The notes beneath the pieces were generated by a model. That model had not been told where the DNA came from, searched no databases, and saw only the letters and a list, made by a program, of their open reading frames with translations. From Actinomycetes bacterium (lineage in GTDB: Bacteria > Actinomycetota > Coriobacteriia > Coriobacteriales > UBA8131): a stretch of 37,425 nucleotides of DNA. Position 1 is the first letter of the stretch; each line of letters starts with the position of its first letter. The position numbers and the translations under genes were made by a program. The DNA is taken from assembly GCA_009787085.1 (NCBI GenBank), contig WRGR01000029.1, positions 1 to 37,425 on the forward strand. Direction: 5' to 3'. Shown piece after piece: positions 17,386 through 24,508 of this stretch.

Positions 17386-18054
17386 CTAGCCATCGAGCAT
17401 CGCCGGGGTCATGGCCTTGGTGGCTGCCCCGCCATACGACCTTGCCTTGGCGGCCTTGCAGTCGAGCTGGTACTCGACTGCCGTGAGGCTGCCTGCTCCA
17501 CAGTCGAGGTTGTTCCCGAACATGACCGCCTTGTCCGGGTCGGGGCGGAAGCCCGGGTTGAGAACTGTCGCAACGTTTAGGAAGAGCCTCTGACCTTTTC
17601 TGCCGACGGTCGGGTCGACGCTCAGCACTACCCTCATGCTGTCGCTCTGCTCGCTGGTGCCCTGTTCGAAGTGGAAGCTTTGCAGGTAGCCGGTATGCGC
17701 GTCCCGGTCGCTGTGGTAGGGCTGAGGCACCCCGCCGATGAACACCAGTAGGCCGATGTCGCAGGCCGGGCCGGTGTTTCCCAAGTTATAGGCCAGTTCC
17801 AGCGGCTTGCCTTGATACACTATGGAGTCGGCAGTGCACTCTATGAAAAAGGACGCATCGGTAACCGTAACCGAGTTACCATTGGCGGCAAGCGGGTTCT
17901 CGCTGCCCACGGCTGGGCTGTCTTGCTCTACGGATACTACGTCCGTGCTATGCCTCTGAGAGCATCCGGCGACCGGCAACAGCGCAAGCAGTAACAGCGC
18001 ACTGGCCAACAGCCTTAGCACTGGTTGGATATTAGCTTTCACATGCATCCCCAT
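17386..18054 (-). CDS. lipoprotein of unknown function
   Basis: 222 residues with a classic lipoprotein signal: basic start, hydrophobic core LASALLLLALL and lipobox LPVAGC near residue 31. The mature part has a Ser/Asp-rich linker followed by a beta-rich domain (SIVYQGKPLELAYNLGNTG, RVVLSVDPTVGRKGQRLFL). Not assigned to a known family. AAAGGA lies just before the ATGs at 18054 and 18048; 18048 has the better spacing. It ends in TAG at 17386-17388, but the frame stays open and the next 119 residues follow in phase, so the original protein may have been about 345 residues long. Confidence 0.65.
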   Translation of the reverse strand: MGMHVKANIQPVLRLLASALLLLALLPVAGCSQRHSTDVVSVEQDSPAVGSENPLAANGNSVTVTDASFFIECTADSIVYQGKPLELAYNLGNTGPACDIGLLVFIGGVPQPYHSDRDAHTGYLQSFHFEQGTSEQSDSMRVVLSVDPTVGRKGQRLFLNVATVLNPGFRPDPDKAVMFGNNLDCGAGSLTAVEYQLDCKAAKARSYGGAATKAMTPAMLDG

Positions 18055-18364
18055 GTTCCTTTACTCCGTTGATTTCCGCATCGGTGACGGCATCTGCCAT
18101 GCATGCGACCAGTGTCCGCATCCACCGATGATCACAGGATATCGCCAATTCATCAATAATCGCTATATTTGTACTAAGTATATGTATATATATGATTACG
18201 AGCAACACGCTTATTACTGCATATTTCGTGAACATTATAACTGTTCAGTTTACCCTTGTATCCGGCAATGAGGGAGAACGTGAACTCATAGAAACATGAA
18301 GAATACTTGCGTGGTGACAACACTGTCGGAAAGAGAGGCTGCCTGCCCGGGTATCTACATAGGG
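18055..18364. other. gene-free, A+T-richer stretch
   Basis: No convincing gene. It probably holds the promoter of the minus-strand lipoprotein locus. The part around 18160-18250 is rich in alternating T and A (TATATGTATATATATG), unlike the rest of the window. Confidence 0.4.
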
Positions 18365-18573
18365 TTACCGCAATTCGCAAATAAGTAGGCGTATATTTGC
18401 ATTTGAGATACACCAGACCTTCAAGCCGTTCTTTACTGTTATCGGACTGTTCATAGGCCAGACATCATTCGGCACCGGATTGGCCTTCGACGCACACAGT
18501 GGCACCCCCCCGGTACCATCAATATTACGACCATCAGCGCTGACGCAATAGATATGGATACTTTCTTTTTCAT
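18365..18573 (-). pseudogene. small secreted-protein gene out of frame at a G7 tract
   Basis: ATG at 18573, with GAGGGG 4 bp upstream, starts a textbook signal sequence (MKKKVSISIASALMVVIL). Right after it the minus strand has seven G in a row (18505-18511). As written the frame ends after a basic, Cys-rich tail. With eight G the frame would continue through PLCASKANPVPNDVWP, with a plausible cleavage site after ASKA, to a TAA at 18365-18367. This could be a decayed gene, a phase-variable tract or a sequencing error. The mature product would be only about 40 residues. Confidence 0.4.
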
Positions 18574-18722
18574 GCCGCCCCTCACTCTCACTACGTTAGG
18601 CACCCACTCCAAGTCAACTGTAACACAACCTATTCTACATTGAACGGGCCATACGTCAAACCGGCGATTTACGCATGTCTGCCCACTTCCACTTCCAAAA
18701 GCAAACTGCCAATTAGAGCGCG

Positions 18723-18758
18723 AAAACCGGCCGCCCTGAGCGATGGGCGGCCGGTTTT
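18723..18758 (-). terminator. intrinsic terminator of the purine permease gene
   Basis: A 14-bp perfect stem (AAAACCGGCCGCCC at 18723-18736 pairing with 18745-18758) with an 8-base loop lies 30 bp past the permease stop. The stem ends in TTTT on either strand, so it could act in both directions. Confidence 0.85.
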
Positions 18759-18788
18759 GAAAACATCAGGTTAGCGCGACTAGTGCGG

Positions 18789-20282
18789 TTAGTGCGACAT
18801 GTCCATCTCGGGGCGCACGTCTTTGGAGACGCCGTTGAAGAAGAGGTTCAGGAGCACCGCCGTGACCGCCGTCAGCGTGATGCCTGACGTGATCAAAGGG
18901 CCGGCGGCATCGGGCATGGCGTTGAAGAAGTCGAAGCTCTGGACCACGCCCATGATGGCCGAGCCGTTGGCCAAGACGGCACCGTCTATCGAGCTGGTCA
19001 GGGCGCCGACGGTGGGGATCAGGCCGACGCCGAGGCTGATGGCGATGATGAAGATATTGTTCGGGCGGGTGCTCAGCTCGGCCTTGGAGAGCGCCTTGAT
19101 GCCGTTGGCGGCCACGGTGGCGAACATCACGAAGGCCGCGCCGCCGATCACGAAGGGCGGCAGGCTGTCGATGACGGCGGCCAGCTTGGGGATCAGCCCC
19201 AGGACCACGAGGATGATGCCCGAGCCGGCCACCACGTAGCGCGACCGCACTCCGGTCAGGGCCACCAGCCCGACGTTCTGGGCGAAGGCCGTGTAGGGCA
19301 GGGCGTTTAAGCAGCCGCCGATCATCGTCGAGAGGCCGTCGGCGCGCAGGCCGGCAGCGATCGACTTCTCGCCGACGGGCAGGTCGATGATCTCGCCGAT
19401 GGCGATGTAGTCGCCGGTGGACTCGACCATCACGATCAGCATCACGATCAGCATGGAGATGACGGCCGGGACGATGTGCAGCATGTACTGGTCGCCGCCG
19501 AAGAAGCTCAGGTACTGGCCGCCGTCCAGCCCCGGCATGTTCAGGCCGAAGGGCAGGTCGACGCCGAACCAGGAGGCATGGGCGACCTTGGCGAAGTCGA
19601 TGAAGCCCAGCGGGATGCAGACCAAAAAGCCGACGATCATGCCGATCAGCACAGCGATGTTCTTCAGGAAGCCGGAGAAGAAGCGGTTGACCAGCAAGAT
19701 CACCAGCACCACTATCAGCCCGACCAGCAGGAATGTCAGCGTGCCGTACTGGGCGGGCTCGCCATTCACGTAAAAGCCTTGGCCGCCGACCATCTTGATG
19801 GCCACCGGCAGCAGGCTGAGGCCGATGGCCAGGATCACCGATCCGGTGACCACCGGCGGGAAGAGGTGGATGAACTTGCTGAACAGCGGGGCGACCAGCA
19901 TGGTGAACAGGCCGCCGACAATGACGGCCGAGAAGACCACCACCAAGGCCTGCTCCGGTGAGCCGCCGGTGTGTTCCACGCCCATGCCGATGGCGATGAT
20001 CGGCTGCACCGAGGCGAAAGTCACCCCCTGGATCAAAGGCAGGCGGATGCCGAACTTCCAGAACCCGAGGGTCTGGATCAGCGTGGCGATGCCGCAGGTG
20101 AAGAGGTCGGCGCTGATCAAAAAGACTATGAGGTCACTGGAGAGGTGCAGAGCCGAGCCGATAACAATGGGCACGGTCACAGCGCCGGCGTACATCGCCA
20201 ACACGTGTTGGAACCCGTAGGTGAAGAGCTGCGGAATGGGGAGCTTGGCGTTTACCGGGTGGTCAGAGGGATGTTTAACCAT
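18789..20282 (-). CDS. NCS2 family purine (xanthine/uric acid type) permease
   Basis: A 497-residue membrane protein of the nucleobase-cation symporter 2 family with about 14 spans. Motifs: FGIRLPLIQGVTFASVQP early, VMVESTGDYIAIGE in the middle (substrate-site Glu of this family) and ALPYTAFAQNVGLVALTGVR. The AQNVGL...LTGVRSR version is that of xanthine/uric-acid rather than uracil carriers. AGGAAGG lies 5 bp before the ATG. It has its own strong promoter (20386-20413) and terminator, so it is monocistronic. Codon use is markedly more G/C-ending than that of its neighbours, which could mean high expression or a different origin. Confidence 0.9.
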   Translation of the reverse strand: MVKHPSDHPVNAKLPIPQLFTYGFQHVLAMYAGAVTVPIVIGSALHLSSDLIVFLISADLFTCGIATLIQTLGFWKFGIRLPLIQGVTFASVQPIIAIGMGVEHTGGSPEQALVVVFSAVIVGGLFTMLVAPLFSKFIHLFPPVVTGSVILAIGLSLLPVAIKMVGGQGFYVNGEPAQYGTLTFLLVGLIVVLVILLVNRFFSGFLKNIAVLIGMIVGFLVCIPLGFIDFAKVAHASWFGVDLPFGLNMPGLDGGQYLSFFGGDQYMLHIVPAVISMLIVMLIVMVESTGDYIAIGEIIDLPVGEKSIAAGLRADGLSTMIGGCLNALPYTAFAQNVGLVALTGVRSRYVVAGSGIILVVLGLIPKLAAVIDSLPPFVIGGAAFVMFATVAANGIKALSKAELSTRPNNIFIIAISLGVGLIPTVGALTSSIDGAVLANGSAIMGVVQSFDFFNAMPDAAGPLITSGITLTAVTAVLLNLFFNGVSKDVRPEMDMSH

Positions 20283-20343
20283 AGATACCTTCCTTTCTGT
20301 TGGAGAACCGAGAACCGGCTAGTGCTAGCAAATATTCATTTCG

Positions 20344-20355
20344 GGTTGGCCAACC
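20344..20355. promoter_or_regulatory. palindromic operator candidate in the permease leader
   Basis: GGTTGGCCAACC is a perfect 12-bp palindrome about 30 bp downstream of the -10 of the permease promoter, between promoter and start codon. The placement suits a repressor site or a leader structure. No regulator gene lies beside it. Confidence 0.4.
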
Positions 20356-20385
20356 AAACAAATATTGCGACTTTCCTATGAGCAA

Positions 20386-20413
20386 AGTATAATCCCAAAA
20401 CAGAGTTTGTCAA
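20386..20413 (-). promoter_or_regulatory. sigma-70 promoter of the purine permease gene
   Basis: On the minus strand TTGACA (20408-20413) and TATACT (20386-20391) are separated by 16 bp, a near-consensus promoter about 105 bp upstream of the permease start. Confidence 0.8.
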
Positions 20414-20482
20414 CCGATAGGCAACAAGTTTCCTGAAAGCTGGCAACATAGCGGATCACCCAGCAATGAGGACACTTGCAGT

Positions 20483-20590
20483 GGGGGTTAAAGTCCTGAT
20501 TGTCAGGGGCGGTTGTGGTCGCCCTAGGGGCGGCAGGCATGACCACGGAGGGGGGGTTAAAGTCCTGATCGTCAGGGGCGGTTGCGGTCG
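20483..20590. repeat. 39-bp direct repeat, two copies
   Basis: GGGGGTTAAAGTCCTGATTG at 20483 and GGGGGTTAAAGTCCTGATCG at 20552 open two nearly identical 39-bp stretches (20483-20521 and 20552-20590) that continue as TCAGGGGCGGTTGYGGTCG. The second runs into the duplicated 3' end of the toxin gene. The 20414-20600 gap holds no gene. Confidence 0.8.
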
Positions 20591-20688
20591 GCGATGTGCC
20601 TTACGGCTGAGCCGTACTGCGCCCGGACGTGTCCAGGTTCTGCGCGGCCCGGTCGGCGATGTGCCTTACGGCCGAGCCGTACTGTGCC
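20585..20688. repeat. partial tandem duplication of the toxin gene 3' end
   Basis: CGGTCGGCGATGTGCCTTAC starts two 39-bp near-identical copies at 20585 and 20650, offset 65 bp. On the minus strand both encode QYGSAVRHIADR, but in different frames because 65 is not a multiple of three. The gene's true end has thus been duplicated and its C-terminal tail changed. Confidence 0.8.
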
Positions 20689-21035
20689 AGTAGGGCATCG
20701 GTCGTTACCAGTGTCATGTTTTCCCTTTGCGCTTGGGCGATGAGCAGACGATCAAAGGGGTCTTTGTGGATGGTGGGAAGTGTGCTGAGGCCGAAGACGT
20801 GCTTGGGCTGCACGTCGAGCGTTTGGTAGTTATGGGCGGCGAACTCATCGGCGAACTCTGTGAGCTCCATGCCGATGTTCAGCTTGCCGATGCCTGCCTT
20901 GATGGCAATCTCCCAAAGCACGACCGCGCTGAGGTAGCACTCGTTCTTTGGGTCATCCACTAGCCGAGTCACGCTTGCCGGTTCGGTGCCGTTGCCGATT
21001 GCCAGTGCGACATTGGTGTCCAACAACAGCCTCAT
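20601..21035 (-). CDS. VapC-type PIN-domain toxin
   Basis: A 144-residue PIN-domain RNase, the toxin of a type II pair. Acidic active-site residues are visible: Asp in RLLLDTNVAL (residue ~6), Glu in AVVLWEIAIKAG, Asp in HKDPFDRLLIAQA and Asp in LVTTDALLAQYG. Its start overlaps the antitoxin stop (21032-21035). The final ~20 residues (AAQNLDTSGRSTAQP) are not family-like and result from a 3' duplication; in the duplicated copy the alternative end would be RHIADRNRP. Probably still active because all four acidic positions are intact. Confidence 0.9.
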   Translation of the reverse strand: MRLLLDTNVALAIGNGTEPASVTRLVDDPKNECYLSAVVLWEIAIKAGIGKLNIGMELTEFADEFAAHNYQTLDVQPKHVFGLSTLPTIHKDPFDRLLIAQAQRENMTLVTTDALLAQYGSAVRHIADRAAQNLDTSGRSTAQP

Positions 21036-21280
21036 CGACCGTCTCCCTCGAATATGGCGATGATCTCGTCTTTGGCAGTGGTGTCGAAGTCTTCAGGGAT
21101 CTCGTAACGGCCTTTGAGAAAACCGGTTCTTTGAACAGGGGGTGCATCGTCTGTGCGCATCGGCATCAGAAGCGCGGCGGGTTTCCCATGCTTCGTGATT
21201 ACCGTGACCTCGCCCTTCTGAGCTTTGCTTACCAAACGCGATAGGTTTGCTTTGGCATCGTACAAGCTGACTGAATCCAT
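21032..21280 (-). CDS. Phd/YefM family antitoxin
   Basis: An 82-residue DNA-binding antitoxin. The N-terminal half has the Phd/YefM pattern (VSLYDAKANLSRLVSKA, then VTVITKHGKPAALLMPM). The C-terminal part (PEDFDTTAKDEIIAIFEG) would wrap the toxin. GAAAGGAG lies about 5 bp before the ATG. The antitoxin gene comes first and overlaps the toxin start by 4 bp. Its promoter region carries a perfect 24-bp palindrome that it probably binds for autoregulation. Confidence 0.92.
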   Translation of the reverse strand: MDSVSLYDAKANLSRLVSKAQKGEVTVITKHGKPAALLMPMRTDDAPPVQRTGFLKGRYEIPEDFDTTAKDEIIAIFEGDGR

Positions 21281-21300
21281 TGCCGCTCCTTTCGTTTCCC

Positions 21301-21324
21301 TATAATATGACTAGTCATATTATA
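21301..21324. promoter_or_regulatory. 24-bp perfect palindromic operator of the toxin-antitoxin operon
   Basis: The half-site TATAATATGACT at 21301-21312 is followed by its exact reverse complement at 21313-21324. It includes a TATAAT -10 hexamer on each strand and lies 21 bp before the antitoxin start. A dimeric antitoxin bound here would block the promoter. The -35 is weak on the gene strand. Confidence 0.85.
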
Positions 21325-21417
21325 GCATGTTGCTCACCAGATTGTTCAGTACCGAATCAGGGGTGGAAATGGTCGTCTGCCACCGTCTTTGCATGGTACA
21401 CTGAGCACTAGGATTTC

Positions 21418-21464
21418 TTAGGATAAGTGCCGACAAAAAGCTGTATCAATCGGTGCTTCCTAGG
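21418..21464. mobile_element. mini palindromic element (47 bp)
   Basis: Left end TTAGGATAAGTGCCGA and right end TCGGTGCTTCCTAGG are inverted repeats with only a short spacer between. It shares CCTAGG (21459-21464) with the start of the next, longer element, giving a near-perfect palindrome across the junction (21444-21478). Confidence 0.65.
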
Positions 21465-21610
21465 GAAGTGCCGGTTGATGCGCAATTTCGTCCCACACGG
21501 CCCCCAAGCCATAATCTTTCGCCCTGTTGATCAGGGGAGAGATTGCCGGCCAAACCGGCGATGACGGGTTCCAATGACGGGTTCTGGTATTAAATCGGCA
21601 CCTCCCTAGG
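21459..21610. mobile_element. palindromic MITE-like element, best full copy (152 bp)
   Basis: Ends are CCTAGGGAAGTGCCGGTTGA (21459 on) and TAAATCGGCACCTCCCTAGG (to 21610), clear inverted repeats. Inside are a degenerate core around 21488-21550 (CCATAATCTTTCGCCCTG, TTGATCAGGGGAGAGATTG) and a small hairpin, TTGCCGGC...GCCGGC-like, near 21543. No coding capacity. It lies between the toxin-antitoxin operator and alr, ending 65 bp before the alr start. Confidence 0.75.
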
Positions 21611-21674
21611 GGAGCCGAGAAAGACGTGGCGGGTATTTTATCGCTAGGCGAGGAAAGTCGGGTAAGGAGGCTCA

Positions 21675-22874
21675 GTGTTCAGCACGGGCGAACAGCACGA
21701 AGATTTGGAAGATGCGGCAACTCCTTTGAAAGCCAACGAGCGTCGTTGGGCTTGGCTGGAAGTTGACCTTAACGCCATCCGCCACAACCTGAACCGCTTC
21801 CGTCGCCATATTGGCCCGGATGTGATGATGATGGCGGTGGTCAAGGCCGATGCCTATGGGCACGGCGCGGCAGAGGTGGCGCGGAAGGCCTTGGCCACCG
21901 GGGCGCGTTTCCTCGGTGTTGCCAATGTCGACGAGGGCATTGAGCTCAGGCAGGCCGGGATTGCCGCACCTATCCTGATTCTCAGTCAGCCACCGCTGGC
22001 TATGGTACAGACCATTGTGCGCCATGAGCTGACCTCGACGGTGGACACCATGGAGTTTGCCTTGGCTTTGGGGGAGGCTGCGGCAGCCGCCGACCGGGTG
22101 GCTCCTTTCCATCTCAAAGTGGATACGGGTATGAACCGGGTGGGGGTACACTATGCTGATGCCCCAGACTTCCTGCGTACGCTGGACTTTCATCGCGGCC
22201 TGAAGCTGCAAGGCGTATTCACGCACTTTGCCACCGCTGACGAGGTGGAGACCTTTGAGTTCAGCCGTCAGTACCAGCGCTTCACGCAGATGTTGGACGA
22301 GACGCGCTATTTGGGCATCAACCCCGGCATTGTCCACGCCGCGAATACTGCAGCCACCATCCGCTATCGCAAGGCGCACTTCGATATGGTGCGTCTAGGT
22401 ATTGGCATGTACGGTTTGCATCCCAGTGGCATCACTCATTCAATGATTGACTTGGTGCCGGCTATGAGCTTGCATGCCCGGGTGGCTATGGTCAAACCAG
22501 TACCGGTGGGCGAGGGCGTGAGCTATGGCATGCGTTATCATTCGCCAGGCAATGTGCTGATCGCTACGCTGCCATTGGGCTATGCCGATGGCTTGGCACG
22601 TGAACTCTCTGGCCGCATTGATGTGCTCTTGTACGGGCGGCGGTTGCCACAGGTCGGCACGATATGTATGGACATGATGATGTTTGAGGCCGACCAGCGG
22701 ATGAAGGCGGGTAAACCGCCACTGCAGCCACAAATTGGCGACGAAGTATTGTTGGTGGGGGAGTCGGGAACAGAGCGGATCACCTTGGACGAGCTGGCTG
22801 AAAAGCTCGGCACCATCAACTACGATATGGCCTGCCGTTTGGGGATGCGCTTGGAACGCATGTATCTGGAGTGA
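21675..22874 (+). CDS. alr: alanine racemase
   Basis: PLP enzyme that makes D-alanine for peptidoglycan. The PLP lysine is K57 in MMAVVKADAYGHG. GVANVDEGIELR, KVDTGMNRVGV, FTHFATADE, IVHAANTAATIR and VRLGIGMYG follow in family order. The second catalytic base (Tyr) is expected in VSYGMRYHSPG, and GTICMDMMM and YDMACRLGMR complete the C-terminal domain. GTG at 21675 has TAAGGAGG 4 bp upstream. The first ~20 residues are an unconserved acidic lead. Its stop abuts the next palindromic element. Confidence 0.95.
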   Translation: MFSTGEQHEDLEDAATPLKANERRWAWLEVDLNAIRHNLNRFRRHIGPDVMMMAVVKADAYGHGAAEVARKALATGARFLGVANVDEGIELRQAGIAAPILILSQPPLAMVQTIVRHELTSTVDTMEFALALGEAAAAADRVAPFHLKVDTGMNRVGVHYADAPDFLRTLDFHRGLKLQGVFTHFATADEVETFEFSRQYQRFTQMLDETRYLGINPGIVHAANTAATIRYRKAHFDMVRLGIGMYGLHPSGITHSMIDLVPAMSLHARVAMVKPVPVGEGVSYGMRYHSPGNVLIATLPLGYADGLARELSGRIDVLLYGRRLPQVGTICMDMMMFEADQRMKAGKPPLQPQIGDEVLLVGESGTERITLDELAEKLGTINYDMACRLGMRLERMYLE

Positions 22875-23013
22875 GGTGAGAAGCGCCGGTTAACGCCTAA
22901 GCTACAGTCATTGCGGGCTTTAGGGACGCAATCTCTATTTTGATCAACAGGGTGGAGAGTCACGGCCAGGTGTGGTAATGACGGGGTTTTTCATCAATCG
23001 GCATCCTCCTAGG
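22873..23013. mobile_element. palindromic MITE-like element (about 141 bp)
   Basis: Starts at the alr stop with GAGGTGAGAAGCGCCGGTTA and ends ATCAATCGGCATCCTCCTAGG at 23013. The core GTCATTGCGGGCTTTAGGGA with CGCAATCTCTATTTTGATCA lies at 22908-22945. It fills almost the whole gap between alr and the glycosylase gene, leaving the latter without a clear SD. Confidence 0.7.
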
Positions 23014-23039
23014 AAAGCCGCACGACCGCTGAGTTTGGA

Positions 23040-23846
23040 ATGAGTGACTTGATGTATAAAAGTTTAAACGATATACGTATTGAATTGGGTGAATGCCACC
23101 GTTGTGTACTGGCTGAGACGCGCACTACAGTGGTCTTCGGTGTCGGCAACCCGGATGCTGAGGTGATGTTCATCGGCGAGGCACCAGGCAAGCAAGAAGA
23201 CCTCGGTGCTGAGCCCTTCATCGGCGCTGCCGGTCAGTACTTAAACGAGCTGCTGGCTTTGGCCGGCCTGACACGCCCTGAGATCTACATTGCCAATGTG
23301 CTAAAGTGCCGACCGCCGGAGAACCGCGACCCGCGCTCGGAGGAGATCGAGGCCTGTACGCCGTTTTTGCGCGACCAGGTGCGTGCTGTGGCACCGATGG
23401 TCATTGTCACACTCGGTAATTTTGCTACTCGTTTTATTCTCCGTACCGACCGTGGTATCACCGGACTGCGCGGCCAAGTGCATATCACCGGCCAGTTCTC
23501 AGTGCTGCCGATATTTCATCCGGCGGCGGCCATCTACGACCGCTTGAAGCGACCGGTGATGGAAAACGACTTTCGCCTCCTAGGGCGGCTGATCGAGACC
23601 CGGCGGGCAGAGCTGGCAGTGCGGTCGACGCAGGCCTCGGCAAGTGCGCCCGGAGCAGACACGCCCGCGAGTGCGCCCGGAGCAGACACGCCCGCGAGTG
23701 CGCCCGGAGCAGACACGCCCGCGAGTGCGCCCGGGGCGGCTGGAGGGTCGAGTACGCCCGAGGTAGCTCTGCCCTCCAGCACCGGGGCAGATGTACTTGC
23801 TGGCACTGAGGCAGCCGTATCTGCCGAGAACGGGCTGGGTTTATGA
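23040..23846 (+). CDS. family 4 (Fe-S) uracil-DNA glycosylase
   Basis: Removes uracil from DNA. Four cysteines expected to hold the 4Fe-4S cluster are C19, C22, C90 and C106; the C90-C106 spacing equals that of known family-4 enzymes. Motif 1 is FIGEAPGKQEDLGAEPF, followed by FIGAAGQYLN; the catalytic loop near the C-terminal side is LPIFHPAAAI. The conserved enzyme ends near residue 195. A tail of about 70 residues follows, with three 9-residue repeats (ASAPGADTP) that is not part of the fold. ATG at 23040 lacks a ribosome site, and a palindromic element ends 26 bp upstream. Stop overlaps the tsaE start (ATGA). Confidence 0.9.
   Translation: MSDLMYKSLNDIRIELGECHRCVLAETRTTVVFGVGNPDAEVMFIGEAPGKQEDLGAEPFIGAAGQYLNELLALAGLTRPEIYIANVLKCRPPENRDPRSEEIEACTPFLRDQVRAVAPMVIVTLGNFATRFILRTDRGITGLRGQVHITGQFSVLPIFHPAAAIYDRLKRPVMENDFRLLGRLIETRRAELAVRSTQASASAPGADTPASAPGADTPASAPGADTPASAPGAAGGSSTPEVALPSSTGADVLAGTEAAVSAENGLGL
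23640..23738 (+). repeat. 27-bp in-frame tandem repeat in the glycosylase gene
   Basis: Three nearly perfect units (23640-23666, 23667-23693, 23694-23720) of GCGAGTGCGCCCGGAGCAGA plus CACGCCC, with a partial fourth to 23738. Encodes ASAPGADTP repeats. Confidence 0.92.
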
Positions 23847-24508
23847 GCCTAATAGTATTGGCCTCTGCCTCTGCTGCCGAGACGCAAGCCCTGGGTACCC
23901 AGTTGGCTGCCAAGCTGTGCCCCAACGATGTATTGTTGCTGGTCGGCGGCCTAGGGGCGGGCAAGACGCAGTTTGCCCAAGGGGTGGCTGCGGGGCTGGG
24001 AATCAGCGAGCCGGTCTGCAGCCCAACCTTCAACCTCCTGCTCAGCCACGATGCTAAGCTGGCTGATGGCACGGCTACTCGTCTTTACCATTTCGACCTT
24101 TATCGCTTGGACACGGCAGAACAACTGGATGATATTGATTATTTCGCTTTGCTGGAAGACGGCGCTATCTCGCTGGTAGAATGGGGTGACCGTTTCCCCG
24201 AAGCCTTGCCCGAAGACTACCTGCTAATCGAGGTCAATGTGTTAGGCGAGGCACGTGACCCAACGTACAAAGCCCGTCATTGTGCCCCCGAGCCGCAATC
24301 CGCTGCACCTCCAACTCGTTACTGTGAACCTGGTCTGCAATCTTTGACGGCGCTGACAGGAGCAGTGTCGGTCAATGCCGCCATACCACCTGACACAACG
24401 CCGTCAATCGCTGTTCTCCCAGACGGATTATGGAGTCGGGAGCTGCTCGTGAGTGCAGTAGGGGCGCGTAGTGAACGGCTGCTGGCTGACTGGCAGGCGC
24501 TGCAGTGA
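23843..24508 (+). CDS. tsaE: tRNA threonylcarbamoyladenosine synthesis ATPase TsaE, with an element-derived C-terminal extension
   Basis: TsaE powers the TsaB-TsaD complex that makes t6A37 in ANN-decoding tRNAs. The P-loop is GGLGAGKTQFAQG (~residue 34), followed by SPTFNLLLSH, LYHFDLYRLDTAEQLDDI and SLVEWGDRFPEALP, all standard. Normal TsaE is about 150 residues; this one has 221. The extra C-terminus contains KARHCAPEPQS and TRYCEPGLQSLTA, which are translated copies of the palindromic element core. Start and stop overlap neighbours by 4 bp (ATGA, GTGA), so glycosylase-tsaE-tsaB form a coupled operon. Confidence 0.92.
   Translation: MSLIVLASASAAETQALGTQLAAKLCPNDVLLLVGGLGAGKTQFAQGVAAGLGISEPVCSPTFNLLLSHDAKLADGTATRLYHFDLYRLDTAEQLDDIDYFALLEDGAISLVEWGDRFPEALPEDYLLIEVNVLGEARDPTYKARHCAPEPQSAAPPTRYCEPGLQSLTALTGAVSVNAAIPPDTTPSIAVLPDGLWSRELLVSAVGARSERLLADWQALQ
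24245..24421. mobile_element. palindromic element(s) in frame inside tsaE
   Basis: Cores CCCGTCATTGTGCCCCCGAG with CGCAATCC (near 24272-24302) and CTCGTTACTGTGAACCTG with GCAATCTTTGAC (near 24314-24347) match the element core. TCAATCGCTGTTCTCCCAG near 24403-24421 resembles a right terminal repeat. The left end is degenerate. The insertion extends the TsaE C-terminus without stopping it. Confidence 0.55.

Noticed and set aside
19476-19961. 161-codon ORF antisense to the purine permease gene
   Set aside because: An artefact of strong G/C codon bias on the opposite strand; the permease frame has clear family motifs.
20483-20590. short direct repeats considered as a CRISPR array
   Set aside because: Only two copies, with no further regular spacing and no cas genes; it is a local duplication.
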